Shown here piece by piece: positions 23,406 through 33,803 of a stretch of DNA of 64,000 nucleotides (its first letter is position 1; each line of letters begins with the position of its first letter). Where the stretch lies: the NCBI GenBank assembly GCA_905221605.1, contig CAJNDS010000902.1, positions 591,762 to 655,761 on the forward strand, in the 5' to 3' direction. Under the pieces are notes generated by a model. That model was given only the letters and a program-made list of their open reading frames with translations, was not told where the DNA came from and did not search any database. Position numbers and translations under genes: made by a program. This DNA is from Symbiodinium natans. Taxonomy: Eukaryota; Sar; Dinophyceae; Suessiales; Symbiodiniaceae.

Positions 23406-23449
23406 GGCGATCATCGTCTACCTGGGGGACACCGCCAAAAACAAGACAG
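23406..23449 (+). CDS. Candidate exon, unknown protein
   Basis: Starts AG|G after CATCCCAAG and ends before GCGATC. With the first base closing a codon from the previous exon it reads AIIVYLGDTAKNKT. A beta-strand then a polar turn; family unknown. TTTAGGG units follow. Confidence 0.4.
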
Positions 23450-23644
23450 GCGATCACAGGGTTTAGGGTTTAGGGTTTAGGGTTTAGGGTTTAGGGTTTA
23501 GGGTTTAGGGTTTAGGGCCTTCAGGGGTTCAGGGGTTTAGGGGTTTGGTTGTGTTTTGGGGTTCAGGGAGTTCAGGGGTGGGTTGAGGTGTATGGGGGTT
23601 CAGGGGTTTGGTGGTTCAGTGATTCGGGGGTTTAGGGGGTGAGG

Positions 23645-23671
23645 ATTTTTTTTTTTTGGGGGGGGGGGGGA
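23645..23671. repeat. Poly(T)-poly(G) junction
   Basis: A run of T followed directly by a run of G. The same T-then-G motif recurs near 3666-3700, 27757-27790, 32745-32762 and 63579-63612, and as its complement (C-run then A-run) at 8818-8855. Confidence 0.85.
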
Positions 23672-23914
23672 GGCCATTCTGGAGCATGTTCTTGATTCAT
23701 CTTGGGTTCTGGGATTCTGTTTGTGAATTTCCGAAATAGGGATACCCCTATTATACCCCACCCCAAAACATTATCATTTTCTACTAAGAATACTCTTTTA
23801 GGGCACTCACAACTCTACTTTGTCCCTACTTACTTCCCCTAAACCTTCAACATCCTTCAACCCTAAGCCCAAAACCTTGGCAAGTCCCCCAATCCTCCAA
23901 GTACTTTTTCTGGG

Positions 23915-24016
23915 TTTTGGAGTACTATACTTTAATACTTTTTTTGGTTCTGGGTTCCTATTATTGCTACTTATTACCTAAAAAGTATATACTTTTTTTC
24001 AGGGTCTACTCCAAAG
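23915..24016. mobile_element. MITE-like family 2, copy 1
   Basis: Ends TTTTGGAGTA and TACTCCAAAG are inverted repeats. The interior ACTATACTTTAATACTTTTT is shared with the copy at 59111-59212. About 100 bp, no ORF. Confidence 0.75.
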
Positions 24017-24427
24017 CTCAGTTTTTCGGGTTGCACGGATGTACCCCTAGCCTAAACCATCGCTACGTCAGCATCTTTGTCCCTACAAGCCCAACACCGG
24101 CTGGCGCGGTGAGGAGTTGTGCCCATTGTAACCCGAAACCCTAAACCCTAAGCCCTCAACCCTAAACACTACCCAAAGGCTCCAATGTAGTTCCTTCTTG
24201 GGTTGTTCTAGGGGATTCCAGTATACTACGCCAAAAAGGTACTACATAGGAGCCTTTGGGACCCTAAACCCTAAACTCTAAACCCTAAACCCCAAGCCCT
24301 AAACCCTAAACCCTAAACCCTAAACCCTAAACCCTAAACCCTAAACCCTAAACCCTAAACCCTAAACCCTAAACCCTAAACCCTAAACCCTAAACCCTAA
24401 ACCCTAAACCCTACTTTCGTGCAAGAG

Positions 24428-24459
24428 GCCACTTCGACCACACCATCGAAGACTTCGAG
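24428..24459 (+). CDS. Candidate exon, unknown protein
   Basis: Starts AG|G after GCAAGAG, ends before GCAGGT. It reads GHFDHTIEDFE. The frame stays open to AGGLVGAELGLGQ, which resembles the extended reading of the island at 27410 (AANPVLAEVGLGE). Flanked left by CCCTAAA and right by TTTAGGG arrays. Product unknown. Confidence 0.35.
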
Positions 24460-25216
24460 GCAGGTGGCCTGGTGGGTGCCGAGCTTGGGTTGGGCCAGAG
24501 TTTAAGGATAGGGTTTAGGGTTTAGGGTTTAGGGTTTAGGGTTTAGGGTTTAGGGTTTAGGGTTTAGGGTTTAGGGTTTAGGGTTTAGGGTTTAGGGTTT
24601 AGGGTTTAGGGTTTAGGGTTTAGGGTTTAGGGTTTAGGGTTTTTGGACCACTGCAGGGTTTTAGGGCTTAGGGTTTTTGTTGGGTCTTGCGTTTTACCCT
24701 TACCCCATAAACCCAAAACCCGCCTTGTTTTACATGTTTCATGGGGCTCCACATCAACCTTTGGCCGCTCCTTGGGGTTTAGGGTTTAGGGTTTAGGGTT
24801 TAGGGTTTAGGGTGTAGGGTTTAGGGTTTAGGGTTTAGGGTTTAGGGATCATGGTTGTCGGTTTCGGGTTTGAGGGTTTAAGGGTTGTTGAAGGGTTGAA
24901 GGGCATTGGGGTTTAAGGGCTTAGTGTTTCGGGTTTAGGTGGTTTAGGGCATTGGTGGGTTGAGAGCGTTTGCCAGAGGTTGAGGGTTAGGGTTTTTGCT
25001 GATTGGTTTTCCCTAAATCCTAAGCCCTAAACTTCCTAAACCCGAGACCCTAAACCCTAGACTTCCTAAACCTCCTAAACTTCCTCAACCCTCAACCCTA
25101 AATTCGAAACCCTAAATCCTAAACCCTAAATCCGAAACCCTAAACCCTAAACCCTAAACCTTCCTAAATCCTAACCCGCATCCCCAAGGGCTCCGCAAAA
25201 GACTCTCCCTTGCTAG

Positions 25217-25246
25217 GCCAACCACCGCGAGCTCGTCTTTGGCTTG
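25217..25246 (+). CDS. Candidate exon, unknown protein
   Basis: AG|G start after CTTGCTAG, GC donor at 25247. It reads ANHRELVFGL in frame 0; the frame continues open (ANSSVFPSVLRPP) to a TAG. Product unknown. Confidence 0.3.
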
Positions 25247-25468
25247 GCAAACTCCTCCGTCTTCCCGAGTGTTCTCCGGCCACCGTAGTCCTAAACCCTT
25301 GCAGGGTTTAGGGTTTAGGGTTTAGGGTTTAGGGTTTAGGGTTTAGGGTTTAGGGTTTAGGGTTTCGGGTTTAGAGTTTAGGGTTTCTAAACCCTGAAGC
25401 CTGAACCCTAAACCCGCTAAACCCTTATCAAAACTTAAAGCCAGAAGGACCAGCAGACTCAGTAGACC

Positions 25469-25501
25469 ATGGTTTTGGACAACTCCCAATTCGCAGAGGA
25501 G
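25469..25501 (+). CDS. Candidate first exon with good start context
   Basis: ATG at 25469 sits in GACCATGG, a strong eukaryotic start context. It reads MVLDNSQFAEE to a GT donor at 25502 (GTGGGT). It is the best-looking start upstream of the Cache exons at 28.09 kb and could open that gene, but I cannot connect the two through a continuous exon chain. Confidence 0.3.
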
Positions 25502-25835
25502 GTGGGTCAACAGGACGAAAATCTCCTAAACCCGAAGCCCTAAGCCCTAAACCCTAAACCCTAAACCCTAAACCCTGAACCCTAAACCCTAAACCCTAAA
25601 CCCTAAACCCTAAACCCTAAACCCTGAACCCTGAACCCTAAACCCTAAACCCTAAACCCTAAACCCTAAACCCTAAAATCCCTAAACCTAGCAGGCTGTT
25701 AAGGTCGGCTCTCTTTTTTTGGCGACTCCACGGCCTTCTTGAGCATCCGTTTGCCATTTTAGGGGGTTCTGGGTTCCCTTGTAGAAAGCAATCAACTGGA
25801 CCCTAAACCCTGGACCCTGAACCCTACACCCTTAT

Positions 25836-25948
25836 CTAGGATGCCCAGTAGTAGCCTTATTCCCTTTTTGGGGGGTTTAGGTTCCCTTATAGACCCCTTT
25901 AAGCAAAATAGGGCACCCTTTTCAAGCCTTGGTTACTGGGCAGCCTAG
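25836..25948. mobile_element. MITE-like family 1, short form (reference copy)
   Basis: 113 bp bounded by CTAGGATGCCCAGTA and TACTGGGCAGCCTAG, 15-bp inverted repeats with one mismatch. Interior TTTGGGGGGTTTAGGTTCCC, then CCCTTTAAGCAAAA and AGGGCACCC. Other short copies: 28386-28500, 30866-30978, 55895-56007, 60470-60582. No ORF, so non-autonomous. Confidence 0.9.
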
Positions 25949-26356
25949 TCTGGGTTCCCTTGTAGACTGGACCCTGAACCCTACACCCTTATTGAAATGG
26001 TTCCTGGGGCTAGGAAGTTGTTGCTGACCGGTCGCAGGGCTTCCTGAACTACATCCCTACAACGCGAAGCCCCTGAACCCTAATCCCTTGAACCCACAAA
26101 CCCCAAGACCCCCCTCCAAAGCCTAAACCCCCAAAGCCCTCCTAATTCGCGTCCCTAAGGCCTTGAAACCAACCCTAAAACCCTCAGCCCTAGGCTCTAA
26201 GCCCTAAATACAGCCCTAAAGCCCTGAAACCCTGAACCCTAAAGTTAACCCTAAACCCTAAACCCTAAACCCTAAACCCCAAACCCCAAACCCCAAACCC
26301 TAAACCCTAAACCCTAAGCCCTAAACCCTAAAGCCCTGAGACCCCTTCTATCTGAG

Positions 26357-26380
26357 GTGTCGGTTCCGCGAACGACCGAC
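26357..26380 (+). CDS. Candidate exon, unknown protein
   Basis: AG|G start after TATCTGAG, GC donor at 26381. It reads VSVPRTTD; the frame remains open through ACALTEMSKLKVDFEAT to a TAG at the edge of the TTTAGGG array, so a longer terminal exon is equally possible. Confidence 0.3.
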
Positions 26381-26828
26381 GCATGCGCACTCACTGAGAT
26401 GTCCAAGCTCAAGGTCGATTTCGAGGCGACTTAGGGTTTAGGGTTTAGGCTTTAGGGTTTGGGGTTTAGGGTTTAGGGTAAACCCTCAATAAGTCTGAGG
26501 GTTTTCGGCGCTCAGGTTCCAGGAGTTTGGGCTTTCGGGGTCCGAGGTTTCAGATATTGATTGTGAGGGTTTGGGGAGTTGTAGGTTTCTCGGTGTTCGG
26601 CTATTTGGGCGCAGGAGTTTAGCGTCTTATATAGCCCCAAACCCTATGCCCTAAATCCCAATGTTCGAGTTTAGCGTTAGATCCTAATTTCACGAACCAT
26701 TATGCTGATGCAGGTCTCGGGAGGGGTCCAAGGGTAAACCCTAAACCCTAAGCCCTAAAGGGTTCTGGAGCTTCACGTCCCGGAGGCGGCCGGAAGTCAC
26801 AATTGAACGTAGCTGCTTGCTGTGTCAG

Positions 26829-26859
26829 GCCTTGAGAACGATCCTCATCCAACTCTACG
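26829..26859 (+). CDS. Candidate exon, unknown protein
   Basis: Follows GCTGTGTCAG, begins with G, ends before GCTCCA. It reads ALRTILIQLYG, hydrophobic and helical; the frame stays open for SKDKG up to a GT. Product unknown. Confidence 0.35.
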
Positions 26860-27409
26860 GCTCCAAGGACAAGGGTGTAGGGCTTTTGGGGGTTCTAGGG
26901 TTTCAGGGTTTGAGGGTTTTGTTGGTTTTGTTTTGGGTTTATTTTATTTTTTTGAGGGGGGGGAGTTCAAAGTATGGTGCCTGCTTCCCGCATTCCATGC
27001 TTAGAACCAGTAAAGTTCCCTAAGCCCTAAATCCTAAACCCTAAACCGAGGGCTTCTAGGGCTCCCCCAATTTTCGAAACAGGGCAGTGGCATTGCGCAT
27101 GCCCACTAGGACCTCGCATGGACTAACATGGCCTGTGCTGGTACGGGATCAGAGTCCAAACAATAACCCCTAAACCCCTAAACCCTAAACCCTAAATCCC
27201 CGCCCCCCTCAAATCCTGAGCCTTTTAATCCTCCCAAACCCTCGAAAGCCCAAACCCCTTTAAACCCACGACTCCAGATTCCAAACTTATGAACCCTAAA
27301 CCCTAAGCCCTAAGCCCTAAGCCCTAAGCCCTAAGCCCTAAGCCCGAAACCCTAAACCCTAAACCCTAAACCCTAAACCCTAAACCCTAAACCCTACCCC
27401 ACATCGAAG

Positions 27410-27439
27410 GACTTCCTGAGGGACCACTTAGGATTTATC
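27410..27439 (+). CDS. Candidate exon, unknown protein
   Basis: AG|G start after CATCGAAG, GC donor at 27440. It reads DFLRDHLGFI; the frame stays open through ADEAANPVLAEVGLGE. The last part resembles the end of the island at 24428. Confidence 0.35.
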
Positions 27440-28092
27440 GCTGACGAAGCGGCCAATCCGGTGCTCGCCGAGGTTGGGCTCGGAGAGGGTTTAGGGTTTA
27501 GGGTTTAGGGTTTAGGGTTTAGAGTTTAGGGTTTAGGGTTTAGGGTTTAGGGTTTAGGGTTTAGGGTTTAGGGTTTAGGGTTTAGGTTTTGGGGTTTAGG
27601 GTTTAGGGTTTGGGGTTTGGGGTTTAGGGTTTAGGGTTTCGGGTTTAGGGTTTAGGGTTTAGGGTTGAGGGCTCCCGGCTTCGGGTTTGGGTGCTTGGGG
27701 GTTCAGGAATTTGGGTTCCAGGGATTAGGGTTTATCGTTCAGAGTTTTAGGGGCTTAGTTTTTTTTTTGGGGGGGGGTGGGGGGGTGGGGAGGTTTTTCA
27801 GGCGTACCCGACACCCTAAACCCTAAACCCTAAACCCTGAACTCTAAACCTTAAACCCTAAACCCTAAACCCTAAACCCTACAAAAGTCTTTAGGGCTAT
27901 GAGGCTCGAGGTCCGGGCCGTTTGGGATGTTGTGCTTCAGGAAAAAAGGCATGGCGCTTATGGGGGTTTAGGGTTTAGGATGCTGACCTAAATCTAAACC
28001 TCTAACCCTAAATCCTAAACCCTATTTACACCCTCTATCCTAAACCCTAAACCCTAAACCCTAAACCCTAAACCCTAAACCCTAAACCCCAG

Positions 28093-28159
28093 GCCTTCGT
28101 GGCTTTCAAGGAGGGCTGGGACAGTTTTCGCGAGACTGACGACCTGCGTCCCTGGCTCC
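28093..28159 (+). CDS. Cache-domain sensor gene, exon a
   Basis: Seen: acceptor CCCCAG at 28087-28092, first base G, and frame-0 reading AFVAFKEGWDSFRE followed by TDDLRPWL. A GC donor at 28160 keeps the frame into the exon at 28780; a GTAGGT donor four bases further on does not. Known: in methyl-accepting-type Cache sensors a helix of the form aFkxgWd precedes the LQ..YI..NP block. Inferred: this is the membrane-distal helix at the start of the sensor domain. The exon at 62017-62084 is a paralogue (AMWAFKQAWDKYR). A MITE-like element lies in the following intron. No confirmed upstream exon. Confidence 0.6.
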
Positions 28160-28385
28160 GCAGGTAGGTTGAGGTTTAGGGTTTAGGGTTTAGGGTTTAG
28201 GGTTTAGGGTTTAGGGTTTAGGGTTTAGGGTTTAGGCTTTGGGGTTTGGGGTTTGGGGTTTGGGGTTTGTGGTTTGGGGTTCATGGTTCAAGGTTTAGGG
28301 TTGAGGGTGTAGGGTTTAGGGTTTAGGTTTAGGGCTTAGGTACCCCAAGTCTTCAAGAGTTGAGGGAAGCTCCGAACATCTCTTC

Positions 28386-28500
28386 CTAGGATGCCCAGTA
28401 GTAGCCTTATTCCCTTTTTTGGGGGGGTTTAGGTTCCCTTATAGACCCCTTTAAGCAAAAAAGGGCACCCTTTTTAAGCCTTGGTTACTGGGCAGCCTAG
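28386..28500. mobile_element. MITE-like family 1, short form, in an intron
   Basis: 115 bp, both ends intact (CTAGGATGCCCAGTAG ... TTACTGGGCAGCCTAG). It lies wholly inside the intron between 28159 and 28780 of the proposed Cache gene. Confidence 0.9.
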
Positions 28501-28779
28501 TTTTTAGGTGTCCAAGTTCGATTCTCCTGAGCCTGAGGCTGGAAAAGATAGGGTTTTGGGGTTTCGGGTTTAGGGTTAGGGGTTGAGGGTTTTTAGGGTT
28601 TTTAGGGTTAGGAGGGGTTTGGAGGGTTTTTTTTGGGTTTTTAGGGTTTTTAGGGTTTTTGGCGTTTTTAGGGTTTTTAGGGGTTTTAGGGGTTTTTAAG
28701 GTTTTTAGGGTTTTCAGGGTTTTTAAGGCTTAGGGTTTAGGGCTTATAAGGTTTAGGGTTTAGGGTTTAAAGTGCTGAG

Positions 28780-28841
28780 GCTTGCAAGACCTGCAGATTG
28801 CCTACATCTACTCCAACCCTAACGCGGTTGGATCCAAAGAT
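28780..28841 (+). CDS. Cache-domain sensor gene, exon b
   Basis: Seen: acceptor GCTGAG at 28774-28779, G as first base, reading LQDLQIAYIYSNPNAVGSK then D, with a GC donor at 28842. The phase matches the preceding exon exactly (its last C plus GC gives an Arg codon). Known: LQxxYIxxNPxPxGxK is a hallmark of Cache domains in bacterial chemotaxis receptors and related cyclases and kinases. The exon at 63319 reads LQIAYILLNPFPLGQKD, a clear paralogue in the same order after its own helix exon. Inferred: start of the ligand-binding fold. Confidence 0.7.
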
Positions 28842-29128
28842 GCTCGGCCACCGGGGGGCCCCCCAAAGCCAGGGGGCCTCTTGAGTTCCCTAAGAACCCT
28901 GAGGATCTAAAACCTCCTGAACCCCTAAACCCTAAACCCTAAAGTCGCAACCCTAAACCCTAAACCCCTAACCCTAAACCCTAAACCCTAAACCCTAAAC
29001 CCTAACCCCTAAACCCCAAACCCTAGACCCTAATGCTTGCTTAGGCCCCGCGACGGGCCAGAGCCCCTGGCCCACACAAGTGTGGTGCTTTAGGGTTTAG
29101 GGTTTAGGGACATCAGCATCCATGTTGT

Positions 29129-29327
29129 GTGCTGATCACCATCCTTTTGGTTTTTCTGTCTTCTACAAACCTTGCCGCGTTGGTCGGGGCTCATGTTATG
29201 GGATCTCTATACTGCCTTTTTTTTCATTCTGGCGCACGCGTCGGATTGTCATCAGTTTGCCTGGCTTGGCTGGGTAGGTCGCACCCGATGCTAGCTTTTT
29301 TTTCTGGACAAGTGACTCCTAAGCCCT
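29129..29327. other. Unique island, T-rich, no gene
   Basis: About 200 bp between arrays. One + frame is open and hydrophobic, but begins and ends in repeat-derived sequence and shows no motif. Not called as a gene. Confidence 0.3.
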
Positions 29328-29685
29328 AAACCCTAAAACCCTAAACCCCAAACCCTAAACCCCTAACCCCTAAACCCCTAAACCCCTAAACCCCTAAACC
29401 CCTAAACCCCTAAACCCCTAAACCCCTAAACCCCTAAACCCCTAAACCCCTAAACCCCCTAACCCCCTAAACCCCTAAACCCCTAAACCCCTAAACCCCT
29501 AAAAACCCTAAACCCCTAAACCCTAAACCCCCTAAACCCCCCTAAACCCCTAAACCCCTAAACCCCTAAACCCCTAAACCCCTAAACCCCTAAACCCTAA
29601 CCCCTAAACCCCTAAACCCCTAAACCCCTAAACCCCTAACCCCTAACCCCTAAACCCCTAAACCCTGAACCCTAAATCCACTAAG
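29328..29685. repeat. CCCCTAAA 8-bp variant array
   Basis: About 40 units of CCCCTAAA, with a few CCCTAAA and CCCCCTAAA units: a one-C expansion of the telomere-type unit. A second pure array lies at 30237-30455. Confidence 0.95.
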
Positions 29686-29710
29686 TGGCTTCCCTGGCTT
29701 CCCCCCAAAG

Positions 29711-29733
29711 GACAACTTGGACTACGCTGCAGG
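29711..29733 (+). CDS. Cache-domain sensor gene, proposed micro-exon c
   Basis: Follows CCCCCCAAAG, begins with G, and reads DNLDYAAG before a GC donor (GCCTGA) at 29734. In Cache sensors the GxK block is followed by a short xLdxAxdg segment, which this fits. Joining to the exon at 32469 keeps frame if one of the shared boundary G residues is assigned to the intron, so the junction is ambiguous by one base. The short length (22-23 nt) makes this the weakest member of the chain. Confidence 0.4.
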
Positions 29734-30236
29734 GCCTGAAAGCTGCTTGGACGAGGAATTTGGGTGGAGGGCCTATTCTTTGGGGTAGTTGTTTGTTTTT
29801 TTGTTTTTTTGTTGGGGGTGGGAGGGGGGGGGGTCGATTTTCTTGGTCCATTTTCTTGGTTTTTCCTAGGAAAACCTCCACTCCTTCTGCATTTTGAGGA
29901 CATCGTTCCCTTCCGTAGGTTAGAAAGAAAGACAGCAAGAAAGAACGAAACGACTAAATACAGCAAGAAAGAAAGAAACAAGGAAAGCTGGCGTACGGGC
30001 TCGTCGCCATTGAGAAAAACCTGCAAGCGCTGCTAGCACCAAGAAGACGTGCTATCGACGCGTCTAAGTCTTTGGGGGTCGAGAGGGTATATGAAGCAGG
30101 GTTTATATTTCTGTTTTTGGTGAGTGTATATAAGGCTCCTTTTTAATATTGGTGAGTGTATATACCTGGTGTCCTTTTGGGGGTACAAGAAATATATACC
30201 CTACTTCATGTAGGGCTTGAGTTTTTTCGATACAGC
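29734..30236. other. Unique intronic stretch
   Basis: Contains a T-rich then G-rich segment near 29780-29835, a small AAGAAAGAAC purine tract, and diverged copies of GTGAGTGTATATA near 30120 and 30151. No gene recognised. Confidence 0.5.
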
Positions 30237-30455
30237 CCTAAACCCTAAACCCCTAAACCCTAAACCCCTAAACCCCTAAACCCCTAAACCCCTAAACCCC
30301 TAAACCCCTAAACCCCTAAACCCCTAAACCCCTAAACCCCTAAACCCCTAAACCCCTAAACCCCTAAACCCCTAAACCCCTAAACCCCTAAACCCCTAAA
30401 CCCCTACACCCCTACACCCCTACACCCCTAAACCCCTGAACCCCTGAACCCTGAA
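30237..30455. repeat. CCCCTAAA 8-bp variant array, second
   Basis: About 24 nearly perfect CCCCTAAA units, with a few CCCCTACA and CCCCTGAA units at the right end. Confidence 0.95.
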
Positions 30456-30865
30456 CCAATATTTGTGCAGCAAGCTCCAGCCTGTAAACCCACGGACGTA
30501 CTCGTCGCATTCGCTCACCACGCCCGGCTCGGCAGCTTTTGCTTCCAGCCCAGAGAAACCAGGAGGCAAGGAGTGGACAAAGGCACTGGGGCATGATGCC
30601 CAGGCATATATACATGTATATATATATATATATATACATATTATATATATATATACATATATATACATATATATACATATATATATACATATATATATAT
30701 ATAGATATATATAGCTATCAAGGTATATATACACAAGACAAGGTAAGCTGCTGGGGTTGTGCACGACTCGTGCTTGTTATGCCTGTGGCTGTCAAGACCG
30801 CATCTGTGCCGTGCACTTGCTTCTCGCGGCGTGGCCTACCCGCCTCGACTTTCGGACTTCAACAA

Positions 30866-30978
30866 CTAGGATGCCCGGTAGTACCCTTATTACCTTTTTG
30901 AGGGGTTTAGGTTCCCTTATAAACCCCCTTAAGCAAAAAAGCGCACCCTTTTTAGGCCTTGGTTACTGGGCAGCCTAG
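30866..30978. mobile_element. MITE-like family 1, short form
   Basis: 113 bp with CTAGGATGCCCGGTAG and TTACTGGGCAGCCTAG ends. ACAA precedes and follows it, a possible short target duplication, though four bases could be chance. Confidence 0.85.
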
Positions 30979-31830
30979 ACAAAACATGTAGACGCTGAAT
31001 ATGTTGACAGCAGGATCATGAGTATTATTGCAATCTGCGTCCCCGCAGACAGAGAGAGTACTTTTGCCTGTGTCCCGGGTTTGACAGCATGCCAATCTCC
31101 TTGCCGCGATCTTATCTATTAGACCTGGCGCATGAGATTCAGAGAGTTATAAGGTGTCATGAGATTGATGATGTGCGAAAAGAAGGGCCTCGCAGTACTC
31201 GTTTTTCCTTATTCTTTTCATCCTCCTTTCGCTCCCGCAATCTTATAATGGCAGCCGCATCAAGCTTTCTCGCACCGCAGTCCGCGCAGTTCGTCTTCTC
31301 GTTGATCTGAAGCTTTCCTCTCCGTTGCATCTTGGCCCTGCCTGGTTGGTGGAGCACAGGATGGAACGCCCCCCGCTGCTCTTTGAGGCAGGTCGTTGGC
31401 GACCCGTCCATGCTTTGCTCCGCTCCATGCGTGTTGTACACGCAGCCGGATGGCGCCAGCGAACCCGGCCATTTCGAGCGGTCCATTCTCTTGCCTCCGG
31501 GCCTCAGACAACAGCGCGAGCCGTTCAAGACCCACGCCGATGTCTCTGCGTCGCCCTCGGCTGGTGCCAGTGCACCATGTATGCATGGTGGATTCTAATG
31601 GTAATATGAAGGTGAACACAACTCACTTCATTTTTCCTTTTACTTTCCACGCGGGCGTGAATTGACTATGTTATTTGCCCGCCCGTTAACTCCTAATGAA
31701 ATAGTAAACAAGAAAGCGAAGCGTGAATAGATAAATTTCATGCCAACGCCTTAACTCCTGCTGGCTGTTGCGTTACAAGGATCCCTCTTTTAGCAACCGA
31801 CGGAAACAGGGGCCCAGCTTAGCAGTTAGG
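30979..31830. other. Unique mixed-composition island, no assignable gene
   Basis: About 850 bp free of telomere units. Several frames are open on both strands (31157-31619), which is typical of GC-rich DNA; none shows a conserved motif. It may be a fragment of a mobile element or a non-coding intron part. Confidence 0.4.
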
Positions 31831-31999
31831 GTGCGGGGTTGAATGGAAAACCTAAACCTTGAAAGATGAATACACTGACCCGTGAACCCTGGACCCCAAA
31901 CCCTAACCTGAGACCTGAACCCTAATCCCTGAACCGGGGATTAGAGTTTGAGGGCCCGCTCTCTGAACCATATTCCTGGTACTCAGTTCTCGGCCCCAG

Positions 32000-32048
32000 A
32001 ACGTGCCGCAGTCAAATGGCTTAAGGACAAGGTGTCTAAAGTCTACAG
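32000..32048 (+). CDS. Candidate exon, possibly an extra Cache-gene exon
   Basis: Follows TCTCGGCCCCAG and ends before GCTTTG. With one base from a previous exon it reads ERAAVKWLKDKVSKVY, a clear amphipathic helix. It sits between proposed exons c and d of the Cache gene, but including it breaks the frame into the next exon, so it is either alternative, from another gene, or coincidental. Confidence 0.35.
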
Positions 32049-32468
32049 GCTTTGGGCTTTGGGTTTAGGGTTTGGGAGTATTTCTAGTGGTCTTAGGAGT
32101 TGAGGTCTCGACTCGCGCTGAGGTTGTGGATGTGTTCGGGGCTTCTGCGTTTCAGGGTAGCGTTGTGGTGTTTGAGGAACTCGTTACGCCGAGGGGCGAT
32201 CGGGAGTTACATGAGCGAGTCCACAATGTTTATGTGAACCCTGAACCCTGAACCACAGACCCCCGAAACCCTTATAATTGCCCTTAGGCCAGGTTGGGCC
32301 ACTAGTTGCCGGTTTTAGGGTTTTTTGAGGGTACGAAATAGGATAGCACCTCGCATGGCTGTCAGAGTTTCAAGGGCTTGCCAGGGCCAAGCCCTAGAAC
32401 CCTACGCGCTACACCCTAAACCCTATGCCCAAAACCCTAAGCCCTAAGTCTTGAGCCCTAAACCCTAG

Positions 32469-32521
32469 GCTACCACGTCGCCCACCGCGACTATCACCCG
32501 ATCTACCGCGACATTCTCTAT
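32469..32521 (+). CDS. Cache-domain sensor gene, exon d
   Basis: Seen: acceptor CCCTAG at 32463-32468, first base G, reading (G)YHVAHRDYHPIYRDILY before a GC donor at 32522; the frame stays open beyond it (ARPWAALEG). Known: YxxxHxxYHPxxR is a highly conserved Cache-domain block in bacterial chemoreceptors, located between the NPxPxGxK block and the YYDxFxxD block, exactly where it occurs here. CCCTAAA sequence lies upstream and TTTAGGG downstream. The join to exon e is ambiguous by one T at the boundary. Confidence 0.7.
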
Positions 32522-33423
32522 GCCCGCCCGTGGGCTGCACTTGAAGGGTTTAGGGTTTAGGGTTTAGGGTTTAGGGTTTGGGGTTTGGGGTTTATGGTTG
32601 GCGCGGGAGTGCCGGGTTTAGGGTTGAGGGTTTAGATCGTAGACCCTAAACCCCTAAAGCCTTTTTGCCGAACATTCCAAAGTGCCTCCGAGCAGTGTTT
32701 AGGCTTTCGGATTCCGGTTTAGGGTGTGTTTTTTAGTCTTTTCTTGGGGGGGGGGGGGGGGGAGTGAGGGGGCAAGCCTGAGGTTGTACCCTTGGGTTTG
32801 GGGACCCTTTTTTACGATCCGCTGGGGGAATCGAAGGGCGACACTATGAGTACACTAAGGGAACATGGTAGGAGTACACACATCACATCCTTTGGGGTCC
32901 AGAGTGTGACTCCCGTGATACTGTGGCCTTTGGAGTTCTTCCGGTTAGGGCTTCAGTTTTTGCTCTGGGGAAGGGGGGGGGGGGGGTGGCGGCTGGGTTT
33001 TGTTTTTTTTGCTTCTGGCTGTGGTTAAGAGGGCTGGTCCCCCCTAAACCCTAAACCCTAAACCCTAAACCCTAAACCCTAAACCCTAAACCCTAAACCC
33101 TAAACCCTAAACCCTAAACCCTAAACCCTAAACCCTAAACCCTAAACCCTAAACCCTAAACCCTAAACCCCTCAACTCTACACCCTAGAACCTGGGGGCT
33201 GCTTGTTAGCAGGTTCTATACGATTCCACACCCAAACTCCCGAACCCCTCTCCCCCGTTCAGCTCTTCAGGGTTTAGGGTTTAAGGCTTTTGGGGGTTTT
33301 AGGGTTTTAGGGTTTGGGGTTTAGGGTTTTAGGGTCTTAGGGTTTTAGAGTTTGGGGATTTAAGGCTTAGAGTCTAGGGTTTAGGGTGTTAGGGTTGAGG
33401 GTTTAGGGTTTAGGGTTTAGGGC

Positions 33424-33530
33424 CAGGGCCAAAAGGTTCACCGGGCAAGAGGACCAAGGAGTCAGTGTTTGCTGACGCCCGGATGCTAGTCATGCCAGAT
33501 ATGGCGGCTCAACCGCTTCGACTGCCGGGG
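33424..33530 (+). CDS. Candidate exon with GTAAGG donor, unknown protein
   Basis: One frame is open through the island: KRTKESVFADARMLVM then PDMAAQPLRLPG, ending at a GTAAGG donor at 33531. The acceptor is unclear (several AGs at 33424-33459). It lies between Cache exons d and e, yet has no place in the Cache fold, so it may be an alternative exon or part of another transcript. Confidence 0.3.
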
Positions 33531-33736
33531 GTAAGGGTTCGGGCTTAATGTTTAGTGTTTCGGGTTTAGGGTTTAGGGGGGGGAGGGCATCAAAAGGAAG
33601 CAGGTGAATGTCATGGCTGAGGGTGTGCGGGAGGGGTGGGGTGTTTCTGAAAGATTCTGTAAACCCTCCTAAACCCAAAGCCCCAAACCCTAAAACCCTA
33701 TACCCCTAAACCCTCCTAAAGCCCTGAACTCTGAAG

Positions 33737-33803
33737 TGACGAACTCCAAGGAAACTACTATGACATTTTCATCTTCGACCTGGAAGGAAACCTGATTTAC
33801 TCA
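33737..33803 (+). CDS. Cache-domain sensor gene, exon e
   Basis: Seen: after CTCTGAAG at 33729-33736 the frame reads DELQGNYYDIFIFD, then LEGNLIYS, and a GC donor follows at 33804. Known: YYDxFxFDxxGxxxYSVxKExD is the most recognisable block of this Cache family. The frame runs exactly into the next exon (YS then VYKE). The acceptor base assignment is ambiguous by one T: if exon d ends at TAT, the intron ends AGT; if it ends at TA, the intron ends AG but starts TG. CCCTAAA-type sequence precedes it and a MITE-like family 3 element lies in the following intron. Confidence 0.75.

Noticed and set aside
30412-30901. IYIY-rich ORFs
   Set aside because: Translations of a TA/CA microsatellite.
31157-31665. 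Overlapping ORFs of 60-123 codons on both strands
   Set aside because: Five frames are open in the same 500 bp, without motif or boundary support; left as an unassigned island.
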